Shown: positions 1 through 5,571 of the stretch, piece by piece
Numbering within the stretch: the stretch's first letter is position 1
How the letters are laid out: the number at the start of each line of letters is the position of its first letter
Source: Anaerolineae bacterium
GTDB taxonomy: Bacteria; Chloroflexota; Anaerolineae; J102
Assembly (NCBI GenBank): GCA_026992375.1
Contig: JALXAF010000103.1
Location: 1 to 7,872, forward strand
DNA: 7,872 nt
Direction of reading: 5' to 3'
Program-made: the position numbers and the translations under genes
The notes under the pieces: generated by a model
Databases searched by the model: none
The model's input: only the letters and a program-made list of their open reading frames with translations
What the model was told of the DNA's origin: nothing

Positions 1-911
1 CCGCAGACCAGGTTGGGCGGAGCGGGGTCACTGGGCTCCAGGCCCAGGGAGATCTTGGCCGCGGTTTCCAGCACCCGCACGCTGGTGGTGCCCACCGCCA
101 CGATGCGCCCGCCCGCCAGACGGGTGTCGTTGATGAGCCGGGCCGTGGTGTTGGTCATCTCCATCCATTCGCTGTGCATCTCGTGCTCCAGCGCGTTCTC
201 CTCTTTCACTGGCTGGAAGGTGCCCAACCCCACGTGCAGGGTGACGTAGACGAACTGGACGCCGCGGCTGCGCAAGTCCATCAGCAGATCGCCGGTGAAG
301 TGCAGCCCCGCGGTGGGCGCGGCCACTGCGCCCTCCTTGTAGCCGTAGATGGTCTGATAGCGCTCCGGGTCCGCCAGCGTTTCGTGGATGTAGGGCGGCA
401 GGGGGATGTGGCCGATGTCTTCCAGGATGTCGTCGATGTCCTGATCAAAGCTGACGACGCGCTTGGGCCCGCCCAAATCCGCCTCGATGGTGGCAACCGC
501 CTGCTGGCTCTCGCTCTCAATGATGACCCGCTTGCCCGGCGTCAGGTTCTTGCCCCGCACCAGCGCCTCCCAGCGGCCATCCTGTAGCGGGCGCAGCAAA
601 AAGACCTCGGCCTGGCCGCCGGTTTCCTTGCGGCCCAGCAACCGCGCGGGAATGACCCGGGTGTCGTTCAACACCAGCAGGTCGCCCGGCCGCAGATAAT
701 CGACGATGTCGTAAACATGCTTGTGCTCGATTGCGCCCGTTTTGCGATCCAGCACCATCATGCGGGCGTGATCCCGCGGCTCGATGGGCGTCTGGGCGAT
801 GCGTTCGGGCGGCAGATGATAATCGAAATCCGATGTGGGGATGAAGTTGGGTTGTTCGATGGCCTCGGGCTCGACCGGGGCGCAAACGTCGGGCGTGGCG
901 ATGAGTTGCAT
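1..911 (-). CDS. queA: QueA, S-adenosylmethionine:tRNA ribosyltransferase-isomerase (3' end cut off)
   Basis: QueA transfers and isomerises the ribosyl group of S-adenosylmethionine onto preQ1 in tRNA, giving epoxyqueuosine. It is a cytoplasmic step of queuosine synthesis. I translated 303 codons from the ATG at 909-911 to the window edge. Family motifs are present in order: SDFDYHLPPERIAQTP near residue 27, NDTRVIPARLLGR near 82, GAVAAPTAGLHFTGD near 195, VTLHVGLGTFQPV near 225 and GGRIVAVGTTSVRVLE near 267. Roughly the last 40 residues of a normal QueA lie outside the window. The N-terminus runs about 25 residues longer than usual before the conserved SDFDYHL. No later ATG, GTG or TTG codon precedes that motif, so this start is the only good one. 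Upstream is only a weak purine stretch (ACGGAA). The gene follows the puuD-like gene on the same strand after about 130 bases. ruvB lies further upstream in the same direction, a common association. Confidence 0.95.
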   Translation of the reverse strand, partial: MQLIATPDVCAPVEPEAIEQPNFIPTSDFDYHLPPERIAQTPIEPRDHARMMVLDRKTGAIEHKHVYDIVDYLRPGDLLVLNDTRVIPARLLGRKETGGQAEVFLLRPLQDGRWEALVRGKNLTPGKRVIIESESQQAVATIEADLGGPKRVVSFDQDIDDILEDIGHIPLPPYIHETLADPERYQTIYGYKEGAVAAPTAGLHFTGDLLMDLRSRGVQFVYVTLHVGLGTFQPVKEENALEHEMHSEWMEMTNTTARLINDTRLAGGRIVAVGTTSVRVLETAAKISLGLEPSDPAPPNLVC

Positions 912-1042
912 AGATTTATTCCGTCATTCGTAAGAGATTGAAGCGCAGGGGCGTAAAGAAACGCTGATCTTCACAGCTCGACAAGGAAAATCGGGCGAAG
1001 AACTGGAGCAGCCTCGATTAGATGAGAAAACCAGCCCCGGCG

Positions 1043-1765
1043 TTACCCCGATCGCCCGTTTTTTGCCGCTGCCACCAGCGCCCGAAACAGGTTACGCTGT
1101 TCCGGGCCCAGCTCGTACAGGCGCTCGGGATGCCATTGCACGCCGATGTAGAAGGGATGTCCGGGCATCTCCAGCGCTTCGATCACGCCATCCTCGGCCC
1201 AGGCTGTGGCTCGCAGGCCCGGCGCCAGGTCATCCGCGGGCACAGCCTGATGATGGTAGGTGTTGACCGTGGCGGTGGCGCCGTTGTCCAGAGTTCGGGC
1301 CAACAGGCTGTCCGGCTCGATGCACACAGCGTGCTGCGTGGGCGGGCCTTCGAAGGTGTTGGCTACCTGTGCGTGCCCCTCGATGTGCTGGATGAGACCA
1401 CCGCCCAGGGCGATGTTCATCACCTGGATGCCGCGGCAGATGCCCAGCAGAGGCTTGCCGCTGGCCGCGGCCCGGCGGGCGATGGCCAGTTCCAGCTCAT
1501 CCCGGCCTTCGTGGACGGAATCCATCTGCGTTCCATCCGGCTCCTGCCCGAAATGCCGGGGATGCACATCCCCACCGCCGGTGAGGACGACGCCATCCAG
1601 CGCGGGGCATAGGGCGTCCAGATCGTCGCCGGGGTAGATGGGGACGGGCTCGCCACCCGCCATGACGATGGCGTACCAATAGGTCGTGCGCCATTTCAGA
1701 AAGAATTCGCGGGTGCGGTTTTTGAATGTGTATCCGATGCGGGGCGTGATAGCTGCGGTTTTCAT
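1043..1765 (-). CDS. Class I glutamine amidotransferase-like hydrolase, peptidase C26 / PuuD type
   Basis: This 240-residue protein belongs to the family of gamma-glutamyl hydrolases related to PuuD, which cleave gamma-glutamyl amides such as gamma-glutamyl-GABA in the cytoplasm. The oxyanion region DGVVLTGGGDVHPRHFG is at residues 57-73. The nucleophile elbow LLGICRGIQVMN is at 106-117, with Cys110 as catalytic residue. NTYHHQAV is at 168-175, and the closing motif GVQWHPE at 208-214 supplies His212 and Glu214. All three members of the Cys-His-Glu triad are therefore present, and length is normal. The ATG at 1763-1765 suits the family, whose proteins begin just before the PRIGYT-like strand. 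The broken NYN gene ends 65 bases upstream on the same strand with no convincing promoter between, so co-transcription is likely. No polyamine genes are in view, so the true gamma-glutamyl substrate cannot be named. Confidence 0.9.
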   Translation of the reverse strand: MKTAAITPRIGYTFKNRTREFFLKWRTTYWYAIVMAGGEPVPIYPGDDLDALCPALDGVVLTGGGDVHPRHFGQEPDGTQMDSVHEGRDELELAIARRAAASGKPLLGICRGIQVMNIALGGGLIQHIEGHAQVANTFEGPPTQHAVCIEPDSLLARTLDNGATATVNTYHHQAVPADDLAPGLRATAWAEDGVIEALEMPGHPFYIGVQWHPERLYELGPEQRNLFRALVAAAKNGRSG

Positions 1766-2068
1766 TATATTTTACGCCTTGGCTGTGCTTGGAATGGAAA
1801 TTGCTGACGTCTTCGCACAACCTGAATCCTTTACCATCCGGTAGGCTTACGGATTTCTCCATAAGCGTCTTGCAATAGATCAGGAAACTGACTATCTTTC
1901 AAAATCCATTTGCGAATTGACTTGACAAATGACGCTTCTCGCGCCAGTTCTTTGCTTGTTCGTCTCGGGCGTGGGTTGATGACTCCCACTTCTAAATTCA
2001 GTTCCTGGCGAACAATCCGAATCGGTTCTCGTAAATCTGAATCATTAGTAATGACCACCGCTACCTTA

Positions 2069-2075
2069 TACCTTT
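2069..2075. repeat. Target-site duplication, left copy (TACCTTT)
   Basis: TACCTTT directly abuts the left end of the palindromic element and is identical to the copy at 2226-2232. Deleting one copy together with the element restores the NYN reading frame exactly, so this is a genuine insertion footprint. Confidence 0.85.
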
Positions 2076-2225
2076 CTGGACACTGGCGTTTTTATTCTAA
2101 CCACAGATTTCCACGGATTTTCACAGAAAAAGGAGAAAAATCAAACAAAAAATCCGTGAAATCCGTGCAATCTGTGGTGAAAAAGACCGTTTCGAGTAGC
2201 CAAAATAGTTTTCGCCAGACTCCAG
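2076..2225. mobile_element. MITE-like palindromic insertion element, 150 bp, inside the NYN gene
   Basis: The ends are imperfect inverted repeats: CTGGACACTGGCG on the left against CTGGAGTCTGGCG read in from the right, 11 of 13 identical. Inside is a second long inverted repeat. CCACAGATTTCCACGGATTT at 2101-2120 faces AAATCCGTGCAATCTGTGG at 2159-2177, with an A/T-rich centre. The element is flanked by perfect 7-bp direct repeats and encodes no protein, so it must have been moved by an enzyme coded elsewhere. Net gain of 157 bases is not a multiple of three, so it shifts the host reading frame. The ends and duplication are read directly from the sequence. Calling it a non-autonomous transposon is inference; no transposase family can be assigned from the ends alone. 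Confidence 0.8.
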
Positions 2226-2232
2226 TACCTTT
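2226..2232. repeat. Target-site duplication, right copy (TACCTTT)
   Basis: Second copy of the 7-bp duplication, directly after the CGCCAGACTCCAG end of the element. The bases beyond it differ from those beyond the left copy, so the duplication is exactly 7 bp. Confidence 0.85.
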
Positions 2233-2639
2233 TTTGGTAACCATCATTGATGAGATGAGCTGCGATGTTGACATCAGAGCCTTTTTCCTCTGTCTTCAAC
2301 ACGCTTACATACTTTGGTTCATTTGGCCCAGGATTTGCAACTCGCATACTGACAGTATGTGTAAGAAAATGACCGTAAATAATTTCAAGATTTGGAATTG
2401 TTCGCAACGCTCGCAGATAAATTTGCTGTCTTTCCGCTTGATTTGGATCACCAGTTCTCCCATTGACCCGAGCAGTAAAGTATTTAATACGCACAACTTC
2501 ATTTTTCGGCAATAGCAACTCACACATCATCTGTAAATTTAACCACTTGTAAGGCGTCCCTTTGAATGCGCCATAATAACGGTTGAAACCATCTATGTAG
2601 ACATAGGTTCTCTGCTTCATTACCGGTTCATCCAATGAT

Positions 2640-2671
2640 AAAAGCAGAGACCGCACCCGAAGTGCGGCCTC
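2640..2671 (-). terminator. GC-rich hairpin with short T run: possible ruvB terminator or NYN leader attenuator
   Basis: Read on the minus strand, GAGGCCGCAC, loop TTCGG, then GTGCGGTCTC forms a 10-bp stem with one G-T pair. It is followed by TGCTTTTATC. The stem is strong but the T run is short and three bases away, so termination may be partial. It lies about 185 bases past the ruvB stop and 26 bases before the NYN start codon. It could therefore end ruvB transcripts or act in the NYN leader. Confidence 0.45.
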
Positions 2672-2675
2672 GCGG

Positions 2676-2695
2676 CCCGTTCCCGAAGAAACGGG
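2676..2695 (-). repeat. Second hairpin with the same CTTCGGG loop element
   Basis: CCCGTT at 2676-2681 pairs with AACGGG at 2690-2695. On the minus strand the loop side carries CTTCGGG, also present in the hairpin at 2647-2671. A run of ten G (2693-2702) overlaps its end. Confidence 0.4.
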
Positions 2696-2713
2696 GGGGG
2701 GGTATTCATCCAA

Positions 2714-2742
2714 AGCTTATGGGATTTCTGGCGATTTGTCAA
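2714..2742 (-). promoter_or_regulatory. Weak candidate promoter for the NYN/puuD-like/queA genes
   Basis: On the minus strand, a perfect -35 TTGACA (2737-2742) is followed after 17 bases by TAAGCT (2714-2719), a poor -10. The -35 lies inside one arm of the 11-bp inverted repeat at 2732-2772, which would suit repression by a bound dimer. Only the -35 is convincing. Confidence 0.3.
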
Positions 2743-2772
2743 GTAGTATTTGACACGAATTTTGACAAATCG
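2732..2772. promoter_or_regulatory. Perfect 11-bp inverted repeat, possible operator
   Basis: CGATTTGTCAA at 2732-2742 and TTGACAAATCG at 2762-2772 are exact inverted copies separated by 19 bases. The spacer holds a further TTTGACA. No T run follows on either strand, so it is unlikely to be a terminator. It lies between the ruvB stop and the NYN gene. Confidence 0.4.
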
Positions 2773-2782
2773 GTTTCTGCGA

Positions 2783-2793
2783 CTTTGCGTGAG
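2783..2793 (+). repeat. Isolated 11-bp match to the palindromic element upstream of ruvB
   Basis: CTTTGCGTGAG here equals 4026-4036 in the right arm of the element at 3961-4038, in the same orientation. The sequence before it (TTTCTGCGA) also resembles the 9-mer unit of that family. It may be the remnant of a decayed copy, or chance. Confidence 0.35.
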
Positions 2794-2855
2794 GCATTTT
2801 CCTGTACAAACTGCAAAGGCTACATCGATAAGAGACCGAGCTAGAAAGGATGATT

Positions 2856-3881
2856 TTAGAACAGCGATGCCTGGCCCGGCGCGTCGTCGACGGTGTAGGG
2901 ATAGCCCAGGTGGATGTAGGCCCGGCGCGTGGCTACGCGCCCGCGCGGGGTGCGCTCCAAAAAACCCAGTTGCAGCAAATAAGGCTCCACCACGTCCATG
3001 ATGGTGTCCGACTCCTCGCTGACGGACGCGGCCAGGGTGTCCAGGCCCACGGGCCCGCCGCCAAACTTGGTGATGATGGCTTCCAGCACGGTGCGATCCA
3101 GGCTGTCCAGGCCCAGGGCGTCGATCTCCAGCAGGTTCAACGCGGCCTCGGCCACATCGCCGGTGATAACGCCCTCGGCCCGCACCTGGGCGAAATCGCG
3201 CACCCGGCGGAAGAGGCGCAAAGCCACCCGGGGCGTGCCCCGGGCCCGCTGGGCGATGACGCGCACGCCGTCGGGCTCATAAGGCGTCTGGGTGAGCTCG
3301 CACGCCCGGCGCACGATGCGCTCCAGCGAGGGGACATCGTAGAAATCGAAGCGCAGCACCACGCCAAACCGGGCCCGCAGGGGCGAGGTCAGCAACGCCA
3401 GCCGCGTCGTGGCGCCGATGACGGTGAAATGGGGTAGCTTCAGGCGGATGTTGCGGGCGCTGGGCCCCTTGCCGATGATGATGTCCAGGGCGAAATCCTC
3501 CATGGCCGGATAGAGGATTTCCTCCACCGCCCGTCCCAACCGGTGAATCTCGTCGATGAAGAGGATGTCACCCCGTCGCAGATTGGTGAGGATGGCCGCC
3601 AGATCGCCCGCCCGCTCGATGGCCGGGCCCGCGGTCACCTTCAGATTGACATCCATCTCATTGGCCACGATGTGGGCGATGGTGGTCTTGCCCAGACCGG
3701 GCGGGCCGTAGAGCAAGATGTGATCCAGGGTTTCCTGGCGATGGCGCGCCGCTGCGATGAGAATCTCGAGATTGTTGCGCACCTTGTCCTGGCCATATAG
3801 CTCATCCAGGCGCTTGATGCGCAGCGCTGCATCCAGGCTATCGGCGGGTTGGGCGTTGGGGTCGATTGGACGGTCGGGCAT
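2856..3881 (-). CDS. ruvB: RuvB, Holliday junction branch-migration DNA helicase
   Basis: RuvB is the hexameric AAA+ motor that, with RuvA, pumps DNA through Holliday junctions during recombinational repair. From the ATG at 3879-3881 the protein has 341 residues, normal for the family. Walker A GPPGLGKT is at 59-66, Walker B LFIDEIHRL at 107-115, sensor 1 GATTR at 156-160, and the SPLRARFG loop with the trans-acting arginines at 166-173. RARGTPRVALRLFRRVRDF is near 212-230 and the C-terminal winged-helix DNA-binding segment TPRGRVATRRA at 311-321. An in-frame ATG at 3930-3932 would add 17 residues (MATVPKRKSTGHLHAIL); neither start has a clear ribosome-binding site. I prefer 3881 because MPDRPIDP matches usual RuvB N-termini. 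An in-frame TTG at 3989 lies inside a palindromic repeat and is not credible. No ruvA or ruvC is visible. The gene reads toward NYN, puuD-like and queA. Confidence 0.95.
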   Translation of the reverse strand: MPDRPIDPNAQPADSLDAALRIKRLDELYGQDKVRNNLEILIAAARHRQETLDHILLYGPPGLGKTTIAHIVANEMDVNLKVTAGPAIERAGDLAAILTNLRRGDILFIDEIHRLGRAVEEILYPAMEDFALDIIIGKGPSARNIRLKLPHFTVIGATTRLALLTSPLRARFGVVLRFDFYDVPSLERIVRRACELTQTPYEPDGVRVIAQRARGTPRVALRLFRRVRDFAQVRAEGVITGDVAEAALNLLEIDALGLDSLDRTVLEAIITKFGGGPVGLDTLAASVSEESDTIMDVVEPYLLQLGFLERTPRGRVATRRAYIHLGYPYTVDDAPGQASLF

Positions 3882-3960
3882 GAGAATTGCGTGTAAATGG
3901 CCTGTGGATTTTCGTTTCGGAACAGTTGCCATGAGCGGTGGCCCGCCGGTGCGGATGAAT

Positions 3961-4038
3961 ATCTCACGCAAAGGCGCAAAAGCCGCCAAGAATTTTTTGC
4001 TTCTTTTCCCTTTGCGCCTTGGCGTCTTTGCGTGAGAT
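3961..4038. repeat. Palindromic repeat element built from CGCAAAGG-type 9-mers
   Basis: The outer 13 bases ATCTCACGCAAAG (3961-3973) and CTTTGCGTGAGAT (4026-4038) are exact inverted copies. Inside, both arms continue as degenerate 9-mers of the form NCGCAAAGG around a T-rich centre. Sequences of this type recur in many environmental bacterial genomes and often yield spurious ORFs; that is general knowledge, not a search result. I see no clear target duplication. It lies in the ruvB leader, downstream of the predicted promoter, so the transcript would carry it as a long hairpin. Confidence 0.75.
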
Positions 4039-4073
4039 CTATTTTCAAAGCAACGACTTGCCGTTCTTCGAGT

Positions 4074-4102
4074 ATTATAGACGGTCGTTTGTTCTACAAC
4101 AA
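4074..4102 (-). promoter_or_regulatory. Predicted sigma70-type promoter for ruvB
   Basis: On the minus strand TTGTTG (4097-4102) is followed after exactly 17 bases by a perfect TATAAT (4074-4079). Transcription would start near 4067, giving a leader of about 135 to 185 nt that includes the palindromic element. An inverted repeat TTGTT-CTAC-AACAA (4089-4102) overlaps the -35. Confidence 0.6.
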
Positions 4103-4131
4103 GTCAATGACCTGTTTTATCTTCCTTTAGT

Positions 4132-4161
4132 TTGACGAAATGCGTCGTCTTATGGTAAAAG
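4132..4161 (+). promoter_or_regulatory. Candidate promoter for the TraR/DksA-type gene
   Basis: TTGACG (4132-4137), 18 bases, then TAAAAG (4156-4161). The -35 is good and the -10 moderate. It points away from the ruvB promoter, and the two -35 boxes are about 30 bases apart. Confidence 0.4.
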
Positions 4162-4173
4162 ATTGCGCCTAAT

Positions 4174-4227
4174 TCTTTGGTTTTTCAAAGACGAAAAACC
4201 TACGTTTCCATACGATGAAAAAATCGT
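4174..4227 (+). promoter_or_regulatory. Leader hairpins before the TraR/DksA-type gene
   Basis: GGTTTTTC (4179-4186) and GAAAAACC (4193-4200) form a perfect 8-bp stem. TCTTTG (4174-4179) and CAAAGA (4186-4191) form an alternative stem that shares bases with it, so the two exclude one another. A further 5-bp stem ACGAT/ATCGT lies at 4212-4227. All are A/T-rich and could be chance. Confidence 0.3.
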
Positions 4228-4260
4228 GGATTTACGCCCCCTTCAGGAGGATGAAATAGA

Positions 4261-4653
4261 ATGTTGGAAGCTCAATTTGTCGAACAGAACAAGCACGTGT
4301 TGCTCCAGGAGCGGGAATCGCTGTTAGGAGATATCGAAGCGCTGAAGCAGACGCTGAAAAGCGAAGTCGATGTAGATGTGGAAGAAGGTGATCCGGAGAT
4401 CATCGAGCGGGAAAAAAGCGCTACGCTGCTCGAAACGCTGGAGGCCAAGCTTGCGGCAGTGGATCATGCCCTCAAGATCATCGCGGCTGGTCAATATGGC
4501 GTCTGCGAACGATGCGGCGCGGAAATTCCGCAGGAACGTCTGGAAGTAAAGCCCGAAGCCACGCTGTGCGTCAAATGCCAAAGCGAGGTGGAGCGGATGC
4601 TGCGACGAGGCATGAGCCCGCAGCGAACCCGCTGGCATTTCCCCGTGGAGTGA
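4261..4653 (+). CDS. TraR/DksA C4-type zinc-finger protein
   Basis: A 130-residue protein of the TraR/DksA family. These proteins enter the RNA polymerase secondary channel and alter promoter output in some bacteria; the role of stand-alone members outside Proteobacteria is mostly unknown. Residues 1-35 and 45-75 are predicted helical and charged, as in the DksA coiled coil, with an acidic turn DVDVEEGDPE at 37-46. The zinc site is CERC at 82-85 and CVKC at 103-106, so all four cysteines are present. The flanking GQYGVCERCGAEIPQERLE is typical of the family. The tail RRGMSPQRTRWHFPVE is basic and has no recognised domain. The start is well supported: AGGAGG at 4245-4250 sits 10 bases before the ATG. 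The gene has its own promoter and is followed by a strong terminator, so it is probably monocistronic. Confidence 0.9.
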   Translation: MLEAQFVEQNKHVLLQERESLLGDIEALKQTLKSEVDVDVEEGDPEIIEREKSATLLETLEAKLAAVDHALKIIAAGQYGVCERCGAEIPQERLEVKPEATLCVKCQSEVERMLRRGMSPQRTRWHFPVE

Positions 4654-4665
4654 GCAAAACTGTTG

Positions 4666-4694
4666 TTGACGATTCCGAGAGCTGGCGTTACAAT
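4666..4694 (+). promoter_or_regulatory. Strong predicted promoter for the upp operon, overlapping a terminator
   Basis: TTGACG (4666-4671), exactly 17 bases, TACAAT (4689-4694). Each box matches consensus at five of six bases. The -10 lies in the 5' arm of the preceding gene's terminator hairpin. Transcription would start near 4701, within the 3' arm, so the new RNA could not fold that hairpin. Confidence 0.6.
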
Positions 4695-4721
4695 TCGTTG
4701 TAATGTCAGCTTTTCTTTTTT
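4680..4721 (+). terminator. Intrinsic terminator of the TraR/DksA-type gene
   Basis: AGCTGGCGTTACAA (4680-4693), loop TTCG (4694-4697), TTGTAATGTCAGCT (4698-4711) form a 14-bp stem with two G-T pairs. TTTCTTTTTT follows (4712-4721). It begins 27 bases after the stop codon. There is no T run in the other direction, so it acts on the plus strand only. Confidence 0.85.
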
Positions 4722-4908
4722 CACCGCCTGTCAGGCTGGCGTAAATGAAGCTGGTCAAAGCCGTTCCATTGCGGGCGAGCTCGCGTCAAAACCAAAGGAA
4801 ATAATGGATTGCGTCATGCCATGACGCGCCAACGATCCTTTTCAACACAGTGCACCTTTTCTGCCGCAACTTTGCGGCCACTCATTCAATCTATCGGGGA
4901 AAATAAAA
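4722..4908 (+). promoter_or_regulatory. upp leader with two hairpins and minute ORFs
   Basis: About 190 bases without a gene. GCGTCATG-C-CATGACGC (4811-4827) and GCCGCAA-CT-TTGCGGC (4863-4878) are perfect inverted repeats; neither is followed by a T run. A 19-codon ORF (ATG 4745, stop 4802-4804) overlaps by one base a 6-codon ORF (ATG 4804, stop 4822-4824) preceded by AAAGGA. No PyrR-type binding site was recognised. Control by pyrimidines is possible but not shown. Confidence 0.35.
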
Positions 4909-5562
4909 ATGGCTAAAGTTCATGTTTCCACCCATCCCCTCATTCAGCACAAAGTCACCAAACTGCGCAAAAAGGACACCGATTCTCTGCAATTCCGGAA
5001 TTTGATTCGCGAGATTACAATCTTGCTGGCCTATGAAGCCACCATGGATTTAGAATTGGAGCCTATCACGGTACAAACGCCGCTGGCGGAAGCCGAAGGC
5101 TTCGAGCTGCAAGAGCGCATTGGACTGGTGCCCATCCTGCGGGCCGGATTGGGCATGGTCAATGGCGTCTGGGAGTTGGTGCCCCAGGCAGAGGTGTGGC
5201 ATATCGGTCTCTATCGGGATGAGCGCACTCTGAAGCCCGTGGAGTACTACAACAAGCTGCCAGTCGCGCCTACGGTGCAGGTCGTGCTGGTGCTGGACCC
5301 CATGCTGGCGACGGGCGGTTCAGCGGTGGCGACGGTTGACATTCTCAAACGCTGGGGGGCCAATCGCATCAAATACATGGGCATCATCGGCGCGCCTGAG
5401 GGCGTCAAACACCTGGCCGAGGCCCACCCCGATGTGGATATCTTCCTGGCCGCGTTGGATCAACGCCTGACGCCCGAGCCCGAGAAGCCCGGCGATCCCC
5501 CGCCAGGGTTCATCGTTCCCGGTCTGGGCGACGCGGGCGACCGTCAGTTCGGCACAGCGTGA
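4909..5562 (+). CDS. upp: Upp, uracil phosphoribosyltransferase
   Basis: Upp converts uracil and PRPP to UMP and pyrophosphate, the main cytoplasmic uracil salvage step. The protein has 217 residues, slightly longer than the usual 208 or so. It begins VHVSTHPLIQHKVTKLR, typical of the family. RIGLVPILRAGLGMVNG is at 70-86, with the conserved LRAG. The PRPP-binding motif LVLDPMLATGGSA is at 127-139. The uracil-binding C-terminal segment GFIVPGLGDAGDRQFGT is at 200-216. The residues expected for catalysis are in place. GGGGA at 4896-4900, 8 bases before the ATG, is an acceptable ribosome-binding site. It is the first gene of a group with the dCMP deaminase 9 bases downstream, and has a strong predicted promoter about 210 bases upstream. 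Confidence 0.96.
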   Translation: MAKVHVSTHPLIQHKVTKLRKKDTDSLQFRNLIREITILLAYEATMDLELEPITVQTPLAEAEGFELQERIGLVPILRAGLGMVNGVWELVPQAEVWHIGLYRDERTLKPVEYYNKLPVAPTVQVVLVLDPMLATGGSAVATVDILKRWGANRIKYMGIIGAPEGVKHLAEAHPDVDIFLAALDQRLTPEPEKPGDPPPGFIVPGLGDAGDRQFGTA

Positions 5563-5571
5563 GGCAATCCT

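Larger units (their letters stand above)
1831..2620 (-). pseudogene. NYN-domain (PIN-like, DUF88/LabA type) protein gene, split by a 150-bp insertion
   Basis: NYN domains are PIN-like metal-dependent folds, often ribonucleases. The N-terminal part starts at ATG 2618-2620 with TYVYIDGFNRYYG (Asp10, Asn13), and continues through WLNLQMMCELLLPKNEVV and KTEEKGSDVNIAAHLIND (Asp116) to ...GYQKRY. The C-terminal part, in another frame from about 2068 down to the TAA at 1831-1833, reads KVAVVITNDSDLREPIRIV (Asp141, Asp143) and ends SQFPDLLQDAYGEIRKPTGW. Removing 157 bases (the element plus one target duplicate) joins them as GYQKRYKVAVVITNDSDL, a normal NYN sequence of 210 residues. As it stands the gene encodes about 159 residues, the last 27 or so read out of the insertion. 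That product lacks the second acidic cluster, so it is probably inactive. The gene is visibly more AT-rich than ruvB, queA and the puuD-like gene, hinting at separate acquisition. It lies between ruvB and the puuD-like gene on the same strand. Confidence 0.9.
3882..4260. other. Divergent intergenic region between ruvB and the TraR/DksA-type gene
   Basis: This 379-base stretch holds no supportable gene. From left to right it has the ruvB leader with an alternative start codon at 3932, a 78-bp palindromic element, a ruvB promoter reading left, a weaker promoter reading right, and two small hairpins before the AGGAGG of the next gene. Confidence 0.75.

Noticed and set aside
1022..1612. Plus-strand 196-codon frame
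   Set aside because: It is antisense to the amidotransferase-like gene, whose catalytic motifs are intact.
1910..2515. Plus-strand 201-codon frame through the insertion
   Set aside because: It runs across the palindromic element and antisense to the NYN halves, with no family resemblance.
2850..3437. Plus-strand 195-codon frame
   Set aside because: It is a shadow of ruvB, which has all AAA+ motifs on the other strand.
3882..3989. Longer RuvB start (TTG at 3989)
   Set aside because: The codon lies within the palindromic element and the added residues (AAFAPLREIF) are the usual translation of that repeat, not RuvB sequence.
4081..4110. SOS (LexA) box upstream of ruvB
   Set aside because: GTTC and GAAC fragments occur, but no GAAC-N4-GTTC or equivalent palindrome is formed.
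4722..4908. PyrR-binding attenuator for upp
   Set aside because: No recognisable PyrR-binding loop sequence and no second terminator with a T run before upp.
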